Origin: Pararhizobium_B sp051960215 | GTDB lineage: Bacteria > Pseudomonadota > Alphaproteobacteria > Rhizobiales > Rhizobiaceae | NCBI GenBank assembly: GCA_051960215.1 | Contig: JBQCEN010000009.1 | Location: 1-15,617, forward strand | Length of the DNA stretch: 15,617 nt | Direction: 5' to 3' | Shown: piece by piece, positions 15,179-15,617 of the stretch | How positions within the stretch are numbered: the first letter of the stretch is position 1 | Layout: each line of letters starts with the position of its first letter | The notes under the pieces: generated by a model | The model's database searches: none | What the model was told of the DNA's origin: nothing | What the model saw: only the letters and a program-made list of their open reading frames with translations | Made by a program: the position numbers and the translations under genes

Positions 15179-15617
15179 TCAGCGCATGACGACCGCCTGC
15201 AGGCGCTTCACCTCGTTGATCTGCGCATGCGCGGCCTCGTAGCCGCGGTCGATCGCTTCGCCGGCGCGGTAGAATTCGGACAACCCGATGTCGGAGAGGC
15301 GCGGCAACAACGAGATGTCCGGCGGATCGCCGGCGAGTCGCGCACGGGAAATCCTGTCCTGGATGATGTTGAAAGCCTGCACCATGACGCCGGTCATGCC
15401 GAGGCGGTGGCCGGCGCGGGTCGTCGCATGCATCGGCGTGCGCTCGGGCTCGTCGCCGGCCGGCGGTTCGGAGGCGCTGTGCTTGATGACGGCGGAACGG
15501 CCATAGAGGTCGTGGTGCAGGTTGACGCCGACGACGAGGGGCTGCTCGAGTGCGCGGCAGACGGAAACCGGCACCGGATTGACAAGGGCGCCATCGACAA
15601 GCGTCCGGCCATTGCAC
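15179..15617 (-). CDS. Patatin-like phospholipase family protein, C-terminal part (5' end beyond the window)
   Basis: Only the last 145 residues are in the window; the frame enters from the right edge (first whole codon 15614-15616). The opening stretch, NGRTLVDGALVNPVPVSVCR, carries the D-G-A motif (Asp at 15593-15595), which supplies the aspartate of the patatin Ser-Asp dyad. The following VVGVNLHHD is the usual next strand. The nucleophile motif GxSxG and the oxyanion glycines would lie upstream and cannot be seen. The order and spacing resemble bacterial RssA/NTE-type proteins, which are membrane-associated lipid acyl hydrolases. The C-terminal part (MVQAFNIIQDRI, LLPRLSDIGLSEFYRAGEAIDRGYEAA) is helical, as expected for that group. 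The gene is convergent with the CBS gene. The family is secure; the subtype is not. Confidence 0.88.
   Translation of the reverse strand, partial: CNGRTLVDGALVNPVPVSVCRALEQPLVVGVNLHHDLYGRSAVIKHSASEPPAGDEPERTPMHATTRAGHRLGMTGVMVQAFNIIQDRISRARLAGDPPDISLLPRLSDIGLSEFYRAGEAIDRGYEAAHAQINEVKRLQAVVMR

Noticed and set aside
1..15617. Mobile elements, CRISPR arrays, tRNA or rRNA genes
   Set aside because: I saw no transposase or integrase, no regularly spaced direct repeats, and no sequence that reads as a tRNA or rRNA. Base composition is even apart from the AT-rich patch near 12.2 kb.

Overview
The window is high-GC alphaproteobacterial chromosome, most likely Hyphomicrobiales (Rhizobiales). The reasons are an RNase E whose S1 domain is split by a long acidic insertion, the gene order rne / amidase / PBP1a / prfB, and a set of families typical of that order (PAS_5 protein, DUF920/BTLCP protease, tandem PilZ protein, short two-CBS protein). 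It looks like core chromosome: I see no insertion sequence, prophage, CRISPR array, tRNA or rRNA. The species cannot be named from the sequence alone.

Layout. (1) 213-1370, plus strand: a PLP-dependent class I/II aminotransferase, convergent with rne. (2) 1465-4320, minus strand: rne (RNase E), with a clear intrinsic terminator just past its stop codon. (3) 4321-4980: a 660-nt divergent gap between rne and the amidase. (4) 4981-10211, plus strand: the growth block, made of a periplasmic N-acetylmuramoyl-L-alanine amidase (AMIN + Amidase_3), the bifunctional penicillin-binding protein 1A, and prfB (RF2). prfB carries an intact programmed +1 frameshift site, so its true CDS is a join. (5) 10330-10833, minus strand: a small exported protein I do not recognise, divergent from a gamma-carbonic-anhydrase-like protein (10951-11478, plus). 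(6) 11542-13687, minus strand: PAS_5 protein, tandem PilZ protein, terminator, then a LapG-like transglutaminase-fold cysteine protease (BTLCP). The protease gene has an AT-rich promoter region with inverted repeats, and a leader hairpin that would bury its ribosome binding site. (7) 13866-15154, plus strand: an active-site-complete rhomboid protease, then a two-CBS-domain protein. (8) 15179-15617, minus strand: the C-terminal part of a patatin-like phospholipase, cut by the window edge.

How the genes fit together. The central block joins RNA decay (RNase E), septal wall hydrolysis (amidase), wall synthesis (PBP1A) and translation termination (RF2); this is housekeeping. The 11.5-13.7 kb block suggests envelope or c-di-GMP-related signalling: a PilZ protein with an intact c-di-GMP motif, a sensory PAS protein, and a periplasmic protease of the family that includes LapG. 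A functional link between them is inference only.

No new multi-gene system is evident. The observations most worth a second look are the RBS-sequestering hairpin and clustered inverted repeats ahead of the BTLCP gene, and the canonical prfB frameshift site. The near-exact +200 residue insertion in RNase E and the unrecognised exported protein are also worth checking.
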